Assembly (NCBI GenBank): GCA_023846275.1
Contig: CM043874.1
Span: 21,943,130 to 22,007,129 of the forward strand
Length of the DNA stretch: 64,000 bases
Direction of reading: 5' to 3'
DNA from: Vanilla planifolia
Lineage: Eukaryota; Streptophyta; Magnoliopsida; Asparagales; Orchidaceae
The notes beneath the pieces were generated by a model that had not been told where the DNA came from, did no database searches, and worked only from the letters and a program-made list of their open reading frames with translations. Position numbers and translations under genes: made by a program. Shown here piece by piece: positions 24,655-36,905 of this stretch (positions are counted from its first letter, which is position 1; every line of letters begins with the position of its first letter).

Positions 24655-25145
24655 ATTTGTCTTTGAGCTTCTTTAATGCACCCATAATATTTTATGAATA
24701 TCATGACTTGTGTTTTCCAACCTTGTCTTGATAAATTTGTCATTGTGTTTATTAATGGCATACTAGTATACTCCAAGCATAAAGTGTTACATGCTGACCA
24801 TCTTATGACTGTGTTGGAGTTATTTAAGGAGAAGTAACTATATACAAAATTTTCAAAATTCTTCTTTTGGTTGAATTCAATTGCCTTTATGAGTCACATT
24901 GTTAGTGCAATAAAAATTTTAATACATCCAAGCAAGGTGCAAGATATTACAAATTAAAGAAGACCTCTTAATGTATTAGAAATTCATAGTTTTTTTAATC
25001 TTATTGGATATTATCACAATTTTATGCCCTAATTTTTCTAAAATTATGGCATTTCTCACACAATTAATCAAGAGAGGTCGATTTCTATTATGGGAACATA
25101 ATAAGATTAAATTTGAAGCCTTAGAAGAGGACCAAGTCAGTTAAG
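24655..25145 (+). pseudogene. Decayed chromovirus reverse transcriptase relic
   Basis: Plus-strand conceptual translation across a frameshift and stops gives the second half of a Ty3/gypsy chromovirus RT in order: API(I)FYEYHDLCF, then LDKFVIVFINGILVYS (the catalytic box, normally FIDDILVYS), LHADHLMTVLELFKEK, LYTKFSKFFFWLNSIAFMSH, HPSKVQDITN, RRPLNVLEIHSFFNLIGYYH. The two catalytic aspartates of the box are N and G here. The relic starts and ends abruptly: protease and integrase are absent on this strand, and the nearest other chromovirus piece (26820-27575) is in the opposite orientation. Confidence 0.85.
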
Positions 25146-26815
25146 AATTTGTTTAAACTTACAAGAATTGAGTGAGATTCAGTTAGATGAGGTATAAGTA
25201 AGAGTAATTTAAGATTAATTGACATTATTATGATTTAAGATAAGACCCTAAATATGGATTATACATCTTGTTAGAGATACTTAAAATATTAATTAAAAAT
25301 GACATACATTTTGATTAACCTATGGTTAAAACTTAGTATATAACTAAATTGAGAAAAAGCAAATAAGGTAAGTTATAGATAAACTTAAGTCTTATTATGC
25401 TTGAATGAATATCCTTGATATGAACTTAAGATTAGATCATGTATATTAGTATTTAGTTAGTCTTGTGCAGGTTTTGGAATAAGGCTTTAAGATAGAAAGT
25501 CCTCATGTATAGACTTGGATGAGAAGTAGATGGTTGGGTCTATACTTTAGATGAACATGTTCGGCTTGACCATTGGGAAAATTGTTTGTTCTTATAATGG
25601 ATAAAACCTAGGCATGACTTGGCTGATTTAGATAAGACATTAATAAACCTTATGGTCTCATGGGCTATGGATTAATACCCTAAATAGTGATCTAATTAGT
25701 TGTGTATGTTGATTAGGAGAGAGACTTTAAATGGGCACAATTATTTAGACTAGACCAACCAACAAATGAGTTATTAGTAGGACACATATAACCTAGATTA
25801 ATGAGTTACCATGATTTGGAAAGATACATAAGAGTAAAGTTTAGATATCTTGAGTGAGAGCCTTTTTTTCAAGGATAATTATATAAGAAAAATGGTTCTA
25901 GATAAAACTCTATATAAGACTAAATACAAAGAGTAATAATATCAGAAAACTTCTAAATTTATCAGACTATAAAATAATTAAATTTAGAGTTTGGAGATAA
26001 CTCTAAAATTTTTTAAATAATAGTAAAATTCTCACATGACTAATTTAAGGATTCTTAGAAATTCTCAAATGTTGAATAATAATAATTTATAATAATGATA
26101 ATGTATTAAGTAATATAATTTTAATAGGAGACAATCTTTGATGTAGTGGATGCTAAGATTAGAACCTTCAAGCTATTGATAGCATATCTTTGAAACAAAG
26201 TGCTAGTTTATTTGGTTATGATAAAAAAGTGTTGGTTTTTTTTTTATATAAGTTTTGAAAAAGAAGTATTGCTTTATATAATTATGACACATCTTATAAA
26301 AGAGTGCTAATTTATATGACGTTAAACTGGTACTTGGATTACATGGGCATGGAGATAGTTCCTAATCGTAATATACTACCGAGCATCAAATGGGTTCCTA
26401 ATCTTATTACATAACGTATGATTATGATACTGATTTGATATAAATTTATATTGCTTATAAATTATTATCATGGTACCTTGAATTGCAGGTGATTTTTACA
26501 TTATAATATAATAGTTTTTATTAGGTTTTGGCTCACTCTTATTTGTTTATATGCAAGATCAAGGAGACAAGAGATTAGATAAGAGCCAATGTTTGGGATA
26601 ACTATTAATTACTTAGTATTTCTAGTTCTTTGATTTTGATTTGGGGTTGTGTTTCTCAGTAATTTTGATTTGATCATATATAGTTCAAATATCAAACTTT
26701 GAGAAGATCGATGCTCCTTGTAGGATCAAGCAAATCATCTATGTAAGCCAATGGATACCAATTTTTAATATTCAATTTATTAAATTCTTGATACTACACA
26801 CACATGCACAAATTC
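25146..26815. other. No gene seen; AT-rich, possibly LTR-derived
   Basis: No protein domain seen. A TATA-like CTATATAAGACTAAATAC lies near 25909. The 26330-26600 stretch (GGTACTTGGATTACATGGGC; TTGCAGGTGATTTTTAC) has the texture of a chromovirus LTR, but no ends were found. Confidence 0.35.
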
Positions 26816-26819
26816 CTAT

Positions 26820-27575
26820 TTTCTTTCTAAAAAAGAGAGCAAGGGCTCCCTATTATGAAAAATTGGGCTTGATTAAGCCTTACTAACCAAGTCCTACAAC
26901 TAAACCTTGAGCTAATGAAGTTCAAACAAAGACATGTGATATGGTCCCTTTATAAAAGAAATAATTTCAAACTCTAAATCAATAAAAAACTCTTAAGTCT
27001 TTTTATAGGAGAGAAACTAGGTTACTCGAAAAAAATATCAGGATAATTCCTCACAATAGTGTTATCGGGTAACATTGATGTTATAACTTGGGAATCATAT
27101 ATCAATGCCAACCAGCCTATACAGCCTTTATAAGTCAAAGCTAAAGCTTGAAGTGTTATATCATAAGAATATGACAATTAATTCCAAAGTACACAAGGTT
27201 AAGTGAATTTGGCATCCTAACACAAACTTTCTTTCACACCATGTTGGGTCATCTAGCCCATGAATAATATAATTTCAAATTCCACAAGAGTTACACAAAT
27301 AAGTTCAACCTCAAAGCATTGTTAAGAATATCAAGATCGCATTTGACTTTAAGTTTACCAAGAATCTCCTCCTTATAGAGTGACCTCATTATCAAAGCCA
27401 AGTGCAACTTGCCTTTGTCACCATTAACTCTCTCCAAAATAATTTCATATATAAAGAAATGTGATACACTAGTATTAAATAACACAATAAAATTAACATC
27501 ACAAAATAAAAATTGACTAATAATGGCATCATATGCCTCTATAGTTGTTGTTGGGTAAGTGAATATATGCAAATC
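26820..27575 (-). pseudogene. Decayed chromovirus protease and RT start, minus strand
   Basis: In minus-strand order there is a retropepsin-like segment, CDVNFIVLFNTSVSHFFI (family form LFDTGASHSFI), near 27505-27450. Then LPDNTIVRNYPDIFFE (family form REYPDVFPE) lies at about 27065-27019. FIKGPYHMSLFELH, the start of RT, lies near 26957-26915. DLVSKA, a stop, then SSPIFHNREPLLSFLERK (family form [24 protein letters not shown]) lies near 26893-26823. The protease catalytic DTG is NTS. The frame is broken by stops. Only the upstream half of pol is present here. Confidence 0.82.
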
Positions 27576-28379
27576 TATTATCTTAATGTGGCTTTTGTCT
27601 TACTAATGTCTTAAATAATCCTCTAAACATCAAGATAATTTACCTTCTTATGATTAGACTTCAAACAAGTAAATTAAATATTTTCTTGATATTTATAGAC
27701 ACATCTATCTTGTTATTACAATGGCAACATATTGGGGCTTATTTTTCTTAGGCTAATTTGATTCTCATTAATAAGCTTAGCTAAAATAAGAGTTGGTAAT
27801 CATTTCTATCAAATTTTTTATACCATTTTCTATCTTAAAACTCGTCATTTTTCTTATTTATGTAAATTTAAAAATTGTTTCTCTTTTTGTTGGTCTCACA
27901 TTAATTCCACTGACTTGATTAACTCCATCAAGCCAAGAAATATGAAAATTCTAGTCGCCATCAAATGTTTTTGAAGTAATGTCTTAAGTATCACATTTAA
28001 AGTAAATAACAAAAAATAAATACAATATAAATTTTTAGGCAATATATTAACAATAACATATACCTTTCTCAATCATAAGAGATTATAACATCTTGAAAAA
28101 TTATAATAATAAAATTAATTTCTTATTTAAGATTATTTTGTCGTTAAATTGATATACTAGAAAAGCTAATTAGCACATATATTTGATATTTAATAAAATA
28201 TGTCAAATCTAATTAAAAATAAAGTAGTTTTTAAAATAAATATTGGCCGAATAGAAATAATTCTTAATTAAATTCTATTTAGAATTATTATTATTTTTAA
28301 AATATAAATGTACAATAATTAACGAATTTATTATTTAATATATTAATTATTTTAAAACCAAAATTCCAAAACCACCTCC
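27576..28379. other. No gene seen; AT-rich DNA
   Basis: Nothing recognisable. Probably more of the decayed minus-strand element (gag side), inferred from position only. Confidence 0.4.
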
Positions 28380-28753
28380 CTTTGGAGCGAGTCTGAGTTT
28401 TCTTCGGAATGAGTTCTAAACCCTAAGTCTAATTCTTCTCTTACTCTTTCATGATTGCTCGTCTCCTATTTCTTTTTCCTTCTGCTCGGCTTAGTGGGCC
28501 GACCGAATGAACATTGTGAGTTTTGATACCGTAGCTTCTATTCTGCCTCTCTTCATTTTTCTTTTCTTGCATCGGTCGACTGGCTTCTCTTTTTGTCATC
28601 AACTATCCAGTTGAGACCGTGTCGAGGAGGAGGTGCTCCAATCCTCTGGTTCCGCCAGTGACTTTGTGTGGTACCTTTTCCGAAACCCTACTTGCAGTTG
28701 CTATCTTTTGCATTGAACTTGTTCCTTGGATTCATTCTGGTCGGCAACTTCAG
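28380..28753 (+). promoter_or_regulatory. Orphan promoter / 5'-UTR exon of an unrecognised gene, with telo-box
   Basis: GC and C/T content rise abruptly in AT-rich DNA, as in plant promoters and leaders. A telo-box AAACCCTAA lies at 28418-28426 and a second AAACCCTA at 28683-28690. Telo-boxes are typical near the start of ribosomal-protein and other growth-related plant genes. Pyrimidine-rich tracts follow (28430-28590). A donor-like CAG|GTGATT at 28753/28754 would end a first exon. No matching coding exon follows before transposon-derived sequence at about 28860, so this may be a truncated or duplicated gene start. The open frame at 28619-28864 lacks an ATG and is not convincing. Confidence 0.4.
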
Positions 28754-29735
28754 GTGATTTTCAAAAACTTATTTTATGTTTGCTGCTTTTCCATGGAATT
28801 AATTTTAGAGAGACAGAGGAGGGCATGTTATGAAAAGAATAAAGTTAATTTAAATTGTGTATAAAAGTAATTGTCATGCGAGTGGTGTGCATGGTGCCCT
28901 TGACCTAGCTTATAAAGCCCTGAGTCGAAGTTAGTGAATCCATATCCAAATTATATGAAAATTGAACTATATAGTAGAATTGTTATTTATAATATAGCTC
29001 GCATGATATCTATTTGTTTGTATTACGAATTAGAGAAATTTTCATATATGACATGCCCATAGTGCCATTTTACTCGACTGTCAACCTTAAGGTAAAAAAT
29101 TCTGAATCTAATACTAAATAAATTCAAAATTTAACCATAATCATAGTTTAATATTATAGGGTTTTAATTTAATTTCGTCATTTTTTTTTTATTAATTTTC
29201 TTTAGTTTATCAAGTTGACCATTTATTTAGGATTGATGTAAGCCTTTAAATACATTAGGCAAACTAAGGTAGGATCATATCTTTAATGATCAACTTATTG
29301 ATTAAATATATGGAACCATTTGGAGAATGTCTATATGGATGACACTTATGCAATTGTATGACTATGGTGGAATGCAAATATAAGCTCATGAATAGCAAAT
29401 TGTAGATGCAAGAATTCACTAATTTAATCTCAACCATCGATCCAACACATGCAAGCAATTAAGCCATTATTGTGGAAATGGCTTCCATGTCCCTATGGAA
29501 AATGGAGACACATCCAATATTTTATAAGCTATATGTCTATCTTTAGAGGTTCAATTGGATGGAGTTAACAATCGGAGAAAAGATTTCTACTTTCATTCTA
29601 TTTTTATCTCCTTCCCTTGTTGTCCTTGACTTGTTAGGATCTAAGTCTCACCCTCTCCTTAATCTCTAAGCACGTTTTGAAATTCTCAAACTAAACCTTC
29701 ATTAAATTGCTTTAAATTCTATTTTCTCACTAACA
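28754..29735 (+). other. AT-rich DNA, right end probably a gypsy LTR
   Basis: No gene. The last few hundred bases before the primer-site relic at 29738 have the C/T-rich texture of a gypsy LTR end (CTCACCCTCTCCTTAATC; ATTTTCTCACTAACA). The start of that LTR could not be found. Confidence 0.35.
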
Positions 29736-30120
29736 TTTTGTAGCATCATCTATGGGCAGCAACAAGCAAACTATAATGAGAATTGGAGGTAACAGAGACC
29801 CTTGCTTCTCTGCCTCTGTTGGTTGTAGCCTTTGAACCCTCTTTTCTTACTATTGACAATCCCCTCATACTAACAATAAATGGATCATTTCACTTGAGTG
29901 CTTTTCACTTTTCTTACCGTATAGTGGAGCAACTCAAAGCTGAGTTCATCGAAGGAACCAACGCTTAGCCCTTCTCTTTCTAACCAAGAGGTCCTCAAGG
30001 ACACTCTATCCACACCCAAACCTTTCCACCTTACCTCCTAAATTCCTCCACCACAAGTCATCCCTTCATTTCACACCGTTCATGCCCTGTCGATGCTATA
30101 TGATGTGGGGTCCTCGAGGT
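29736..30120 (+). pseudogene. Gypsy primer-binding-site relic and start of gag
   Basis: TTTTGTAGCATCATCTATGG at 29736-29755 is a decayed form of the TTTGGCGCCGTCTGTGGGAA signature found just after the 5' LTR of many plant Ty3/gypsy elements; most differences are G-to-A or C-to-T. An open frame follows (29783-29968, ending GTNA) without a proper ATG. It then continues as C-rich sequence to about 30120 that could be more gag. No LTR partner was located. Confidence 0.45.
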
Positions 30121-33100
30121 CAAACCCAAACATTACATCTTTCCACTCATCTTAAACTAAAGATTCCATTTGTTACACATGCTATCATTCCTCTATGATT
30201 CCCTTGTCAATATGATGTGGAATCTCACATTTATAAAATGCATTTTCATGAAGATGAAGCATATCACTAAAGAATATAAACAATAAGCATATATATGCCA
30301 TAGCATATATATAATACATATAAGACAAAAATGCTAGTTCATATAGGTTTACCTTAAGTTCTTAAACACCACACAAAGTATTTTTTTTTAATGAGGTTTT
30401 TATTAACAATAGATTTCATATTACAAAACTAGTATTTTTCTCTTTTTGTTTTAATCAAAGTTGGGATTATTAGAGATAGTAAAATAAAGAAAATAATCAT
30501 GACGTGTTATAAGAAAGTTTATGATACCTCTAAGAGGTAGCTAATTTACATAAGAACGATTCATGCAATAAATAAAAGCTAATTCATGTATAATAAGTTC
30601 ATTAAAAGATCAAAAGCATATAGTATATTCATACAAATAATTAAAGCTAAATACATTACTCCAACATAAATAAAGTATCTAACAAGAGTAATCTAAGATA
30701 TGGTACTAACTTTGTCACCAACTTTTGTAAGGATAGCATTTCAAAGGATATTTTTGACAAGTTAGGCTTGTGGATTGAGGTCATATACCCCTTCAATCTT
30801 CTTAATTGAGAGGTTTTTGTTAGGACATTTATTATATGTCAACAAAAATTTGTTTCCTTGCAAGTAGGATAAGTTCTGTTACATCAATGGGAATGTACAA
30901 AAATTCATGAAAGTTTTGCAAGATCATTTCAACATTGGTTTTGAAATATAGGAAGCAACTATTAATAAAATATTATAATACCCTTAAATTAATATATAAC
31001 AATTGCAATTTAAAGAGCAATAAGTCTTTCTAATCCATTCTTTGCAAATAGTTTTCTCTAAAAACCATTTTTTTTTTAGCAATTGCAATATGTAAGGTTT
31101 CTAATCCATGCCTAAAAAATACAATTCTCTAAAAAAATATTTCTAACTCTCATATTGAGGTCAATGGCTTTGGAATATTTGTTTGGTCTTCTAGAAATTT
31201 GAAAATTCTAATGTATCATCAAAGGATTGGAACAAGTTTGCATTGATGCATTTTTGCTCATCCCTTCTTTTTGGAAAAGAAGTTTTAGGAATCATAAGAA
31301 GATAGAATGAGAAATTTACAAAAAATGATAAGACTCCAAATAAATGAATGTTAAAAAATCCTTCTGAATTTTAAAGAAATTCTATTGTTTTCCAACCTTT
31401 TGTAGAGGAAGATCCTTTTTGGGTTTTTGAAGAAAAGTGGAAACGGTTGGAGAAAACTTTAGAAAGCTACGGTAGGTCACCAGAATGAAATATGTAGCTA
31501 ATGTCCTTAAATGCCAAATTTCTTTTTTCAGATTTCATATGCCCCATCTAACTTAAATAAACCACATCATGGGTTTTGTTGTAATGCTCCTTGTGGTATT
31601 GTTTATGATATTATTTTTTTAATTTGATTTATAAACTAAATTAATATTTATTATAATAATAGTTTTAATACTTTAGTATTTTCTTATTGTAAAGAAAACT
31701 TTTTTTTTTCCATATGAAAGTTTCAAAATAAACTTAGTATGGATTGTTTGTGAATGAACTCATGATCATCTAAATTTTTTTGTAACACTCAATAATTCAA
31801 AAAATAAAATAAGAGACTATAAATTTAAATTTTCAATATAGTTTTAATCTCTTAATAAATTGAGCTTATTAGAAGTATTTAAGTGGTTGATCTTATCCAC
31901 TCAATTGAGTTGACTGAGGATTCATTGTAATGATATCTCAAATATGAGTTCTTTCAATCACATAATTCATCCTTTCCATGTGTACAATATAGTTTCAAGT
32001 TATTTCAAGTACAAGGAAGATATCTTAGTTTTTTTTCCATAAATGTGATACTTGAGCTGTATTAACTTTAAGTTTGTTAGCCTAAAGCTTGATCTAAATA
32101 ACCTAACATAATGCATTTTACAATATCATCAAAAGTATTGCTATTAGTTTTTAAGGTTAATTATACTTTTTAATTCTAAATTTCAATCTTATAATATGAT
32201 CTCTTTTAGGGGATAAACTGAAAAATATGTTTGAACAAATGTGATATAATTTTTACAGGGTTTAGATTAAACCTATTCATAGTTAGTATTTTGTGTAAAT
32301 ATTTATCATTTCATGTGAATGTTATCATTCTAAGTTGAAGGAACAATAAACTTGGGAAATTAATGTCCACTTCAATTACGAATGTGATTTACATTGTTTA
32401 GCTCATTTCTTACATGGGTTGCAAAGGAAAGTTATCAAAAAGGTTTCTAAGTATTTGATATGACTTGAATCATGATTAAATGCACAAACATTTATAATAT
32501 GATATTGTCCAATGTATAGGTATGCTGTTATATGTAATGCATATTTATGATTTCTATACCATGCACATGGTTCACCTACGTCGGCAACCTTAAGCTCATC
32601 TAAATTATGACTTTTCAAGAGAAAGGTTGAAGTTTAGTAATTCATTATGGCTATTCATATATTTAATAGAGACCTAAGACAAGAAAAATTATAAATTACT
32701 AAATATGATGATATGTTCTAGTAATCATAAGATTGTGAGAATGAAAAGGAATCATTATTAGCTACTTCATGTGACTAAGTTGATGTGAATTTCTATATCA
32801 AGTATATTTGCTAGTGGTTGGATATAGAATTTGAGTCTCTTTTTAAATGCTTATGAATTAAGTTTGTTGTCTCTTCAAACAAGATTCATAATGATTATAT
32901 TTAATCATTTTGATTTCTAATTTTAGTTTAATTTCTTGTGAATCAAGAGCATTCAAATAATAGATATTCATTAGTATATATTTCTATGAATTTGAATTCA
33001 TATTATTTTATATCATCTTTTATAAATTTAATGTTTAACATCATGAGAATGATGCCATGATTGGTTATTGAATCTAATAAATTATATAATCATTATGAAA

Positions 33101-33779
33101 ATATTTTTATAGCTACTTCTCAATTTGTCAAGATTATAACTTATTATCTCTAAAATGAAATGTTTATTCAAAAAATATTTATAAGAAAAATAGATTTTTT
33201 AATTAGCTTATCATGTTAAGAACTAAGATGAAATAATAGCATCTATTCATGTAGAATAAGCTGTTGACTTTATGAAACACAAGGTCTTGACCTAAGTGAA
33301 TGAAGGGGTATGTCATTTTGACATGTTGGCTTATAAAGTGAAGGTATATCTTCATAGGTTCTTATCGTGGAGGCACACATACACATTTATCTAACCATTG
33401 TGCTTAGAAATCCAAGCGAATTTTGATTCACGAATGGTGATATTGTGATGAGTGTGATGGATTTGCAAGTCTAGGTCTTAAATTAGTTATTTATGGAATC
33501 CATTCATATTTAAATGAATAGTGAGCTTATACATTTTCTAAAAGAACAATCTAATGATAAATGACCTAATGTAAAGCAATAATGGTGTATAATATTTTAC
33601 AGAATATGAATATGTACAATATAAAAAATGGTTCTAAATAATGGAACTTGTGCATAAATAAATTTCTTTTTTACTTTGATTATTATCATGAATGTGTTAT
33701 GTGAGATGAGAATTCGCATGTGAGATAACATTTAAACAATTATTCTTTTGAAGAATTTAATTCATTTTTAATTAAAGCA
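30121..33779. other. No gene seen; AT-rich decayed repeat DNA
   Basis: No domain recognised on either strand. The 30690-31620 part has somewhat longer open stretches and LTR-like texture (GGTTGGAGAAAACTTTAGAAAG near 31447; a possible minus-strand LTR), but no ends were found. 31740-33700 is featureless by eye. Confidence 0.45.
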
Positions 33780-34300
33780 TATGTATCTAGTTTTTATTTC
33801 AATTCAAAATTTTCATCATTGAGCATATTTTTTTTAATTTAAGAGAATCAATAACTTTATCATGTTCTAAAGAAACAATTTTATAGTTATTCAATTTTGC
33901 ATGCAATTGATTAAGGAAAGAAATATTTGATTGAGCATCATGTGATAAAGATTCATTTCCTCTAAATTCATCATATCTAATTTCTAGATCATGGATGACT
34001 TTTCTATGCGATTTCTACAATTGATTGTCTTACTAAGTTCTTAAATTCATCTTACTATTCATCAAATGAAGATGATAATTCATTATGAGATAAGACATTA
34101 CAATTTTTTTTACTATAAGTGATTCTATCTTGATCTTGACCTGCAAGGTATTTCATCTCTAGTATGCTTGTGGCACTCTATCTTTTCTTCTCTTTCCTAT
34201 TCTTCTCATTAATTTGAGGCTTCTTTTCATCATATAATTTATCTAATTCATATATAGCCTTAAAGAAAGTGTTTAACATGATATTTTACATATAAGTTTC
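33780..34300 (-). pseudogene. Possible Copia (SIRE-like) gag relic
   Basis: Minus-strand translation in shifting frames gives acidic, Ser/Asn/Leu-rich segments such as NELSSSFDE, then DEFKNLVRQ, and near 33800 LNQLHAKLNNYKIVSLEHDK. These resemble the long spacer after the zinc knuckle in SIRE-type gag. No CCHC knuckle was found, so this is a weak call based on composition and order. Confidence 0.3.
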
Positions 34301-34450
34301 TTGAGATAAAACACAATATATATGTTCAAATCTTTTGCATTAAGTTGAGCTAATCTCAAATATTATCATTAAGGTCATGAATATGTTCATGGGAATATTA
34401 TGAGATTGTTTAAATAAATTTCACAAATTAAAAACAATATTTTGAACTTT

Positions 34451-35262
34451 TGATGCAAAAAAAGGGATAAAAGGAATTTGAACAAAAACTTAAGACAAAG
34501 GCAAGAAAGTTGATCTTGACATCCAAGCTTTTTGTTAGGATTTTTTAAGAAATTTTTGTAGAAGCAAATTTGGGGAAGATCAATTGGGTTGGAATAAGCT
34601 TCGTTGGTAATGTTTTTTGGAACAAAGTGGTTTGGTTTGGTGCGGTTTATGGTTCGGCATTATCCGATTTAGTTTTGTTCAATTAGGCTTGGTCTAGATT
34701 GTTTTGGCTTGCCTTGTAGCAATTTGGCTTAGTTTTGTTTAAGTCGGCTTAGTCCGTAACAATTTGGCACGGTGTGGAGCAGTTTGGCGTAATCTGTAAC
34801 ATTCGACACGATTTGGACCAATTCGGCTCAGTCCAATGTGTCCTGGTTTGGAGTGGCGTGGAATGGTGTGGTCAAGCTTGTTGTTGGGTTTAATAGGCAC
34901 AGTGGAGGAGTAGATCTACGCATTTCTAGTATTTTCCGAAAATCGGGCAAGTCTTAGCAAGTGTAGGGATGACCTGGGTAGTTTGCCTAATAAGAAAGGG
35001 AAAAACAAGGGCTTTGCATGCTTGGGAAGCGGCAAAGATGCAGAGGGCACTTCAGGTGGTGGACAAGAAATGTGAAAGGTTGGAGAAGAAGAAGAGGGTT
35101 TTCGAGGAAGGAGAGCTCAAGGGTGGCAGAAGGAAGGTTTCAAGGCTTCAATTGGGCATGACAAGGGCCATGAAGGACCTTTGGCAATGACGCGAAGTCT
35201 TTAGGTGTTGTGGGAGTATTTTTTTAATTTTGCTTAATTATTTGGCCCCTCAACTCTTTATA
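34451..35262 (-). repeat. LTR (3' LTR) of the Tat-like element
   Basis: Matches 38340-39328 in order: TTGAATTGGAACAAGCTTC-like block, AACAAAGTGGTTTG, TTCAATTAGGCTTG, TTTGGAGTGGC, GTTGGGYTYAATAGGCACA, GAAAGGRAAAAACAAG, GTGCTTGGGAAG, GTGGTGGA.AAGAAATGT, GGTTTCAAGGCTT, GGTGTTGTGGGAGT. It lacks a segment of about 200 bp present in the right LTR near 39077-39280. The open frame 34969-35190 inside it is LTR sequence, not a gene. Confidence 0.8.
34635..34830 (+). repeat. Short tandem-like repeat in the left LTR (TTGGCTTRGTCCGTAACAAT type)
   Basis: Repeated phrases GTAGCAATTTGGCTTAGT, GTCCGTAACAATTTGGCACG, GGAGCAGTTTGGCG and AATCTGTAACATTCGACACG correspond to the cleaner 20-bp array in the right LTR. 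Confidence 0.7.
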
Positions 35263-36109
35263 CCATCATTTTTGTTGTAATAAAGAGTTGCTTACAACCT
35301 TATCAAGAACAGATGAGATTCTCATGCAATATTTCCAAGAGGATGATTTACCTATGAAACCCTCGAGTAATGGATTCTTCATAGGAGCACCATCTTTGAT
35401 TTTATTTTGAAATAGCTATCATTAGTAATTGCGATTTTGCAAGGACTTTTGTTGCAACCATGTGAGTGTTCTTTTTCTCAGTCCTTGAGTGCGAATAATG
35501 TAAGGATGGAAGTATTGAGGTAAGATTTTGCACTTCGAGGACATAAAAATGTTTTAGAGAAGAGATTATTTATAGAGATATTGACGACATAAGGCAATGT
35601 CGAGCTCTGTGAGGCCTTTGTCAAAGGTGGCGAAAGGAGAGCATTTATGGGACATTGATGAATGGGGGATAGGATGCAAAACTAGGTCTTCTCGAGGTCT
35701 TTGTGCTGTCGAAAATCTTCGAAAAAGAGAGAGGAGTTGGGAAAGTGCATACTTCTTTAAGCCTTCATATATGCTATAATGAAGGATGAAAAAAAGTTGA
35801 GATCTTGTTTCTCGCATAATCTATGCGGAAGTTACAAGGAAAAATGTGTTGAGACCAATCTTTTGGTGCTTTTTGTCATTTTATTAGTACTAGAGAAAAT
35901 TTAGGTGAAATAATCAAGCTTCCATATGATTGTAAGGATATGAGTAATGTTGGGATGCTTTGATGGAATTTAAGTGTTGTATAAATTACGTATTGCAATG
36001 AAATCTTTGTTAAACTAATATGTTGATTCATACCTTTGTTAACATTTACCTTTTAAGGAATAAAACTTTTTAGGGTTTCCCTACTATAGGTTCGTGGGAA
36101 CCTGATGTT

Positions 36110-36620
36110 AGTTGTCATCTTCACTGTGTTCAAGTAGCATCTTCTTAATCAGAGGTCTCTTTGTACTTTGACTATCCCTAATGAGGTATTGGATTTCATT
36201 CATAGGTGTGGCATTGATAATATTATTGTGAATGCATTTATTGTCCATCTCCCAAGGATAATGTTGTAGGCAGGGGTGATGACAATAATGAAGTTGACCA
36301 TATATATGGTCGACAAAGAAGAATTTTCCATTTTTAATGGTAATGTGTAAGTGTTATGCTTTAGAAAAGTCTACACGTGATTTTGTAACCAAGAGGATAC
36401 GGTTTTGACTAATAACAATTTTTTTAGAAGTATTAAGGAAAAGAACATCAGTTGAACTCATAGTGTTAGTAAATACGTGGTAGAGTCCAATGTTAGCGAT
36501 TATCCCGGCGAATACTATAGCATTGTTATAGGAGTTGCCAATAGATAGCATATCGTGTCCAAAGGTATTGGAATTGGTTGCTTTTGTTAATTTATCACAT
36601 CGGTGATTACGATTCATTTA
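36110..36620 (-). pseudogene. Dead gypsy protease and protease-RT linker
   Basis: Minus-strand frame 36617-36354 contains YNNAIVFAGIIANIGLYHVF followed by TNTMSSTDVLFLNT. This aligns with the Tat-type retropepsin form HNDALV..ANYxVxRVF(V)D(N/S)GSSVDVLF. The catalytic D of DxGSS is lost (TNTMSS), so it cannot be an active protease. In another frame, 36345-36150, VNFIIVITPAYNIILGRWTI and NAFTIILSMPHL follow, matching the conserved linker that leads into RT. Stops and a frameshift separate the two. Confidence 0.82.
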
Positions 36621-36789
36621 AGGGATTTTAAGGTGGAGTTCTTAGAGTTGGATTGCCTCGACTGTGTTGACGTAGTAATTCTAATAGGGGCCTTGTTTTT
36701 GTCTTTTAGCTCCAATTGAATAATTTGGTTGCCTTTTTTTGTTTGATGTATGTTGGCAGTACTTGGTACTATAAGTTTATTAGATTTCT

Positions 36790-36905
36790 AATTAGGTTTA
36801 TAAACTTTTACTCGATGTTCTTGGAGGTGGCCTTCAATAATTTTTTGATTAAAGCTTTGAGAGTGTTGCATTCAAAAGTTGTGTGTCTAACATCCACATG
36901 ATATT
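36790..36905 (-). pseudogene. Gag C-terminal relic
   Basis: Minus-strand translation HVDVRHTTFECNTLKALIKK followed by LLKAT resembles the HDH.T.EC..LK..IE.LI..G.L segment near the end of Tat-type gag. It lies just upstream (minus sense) of the protease, as expected. Confidence 0.55.

Noticed and set aside
34969-35190. 73-codon plus-strand frame rich in Lys/Arg/Glu
   Set aside because: It lies wholly inside an LTR, and the matching region in the other LTR is not open in the same way.
36716-36901. 61-codon plus-strand frame
   Set aside because: Shadow of the minus-strand gag relic.
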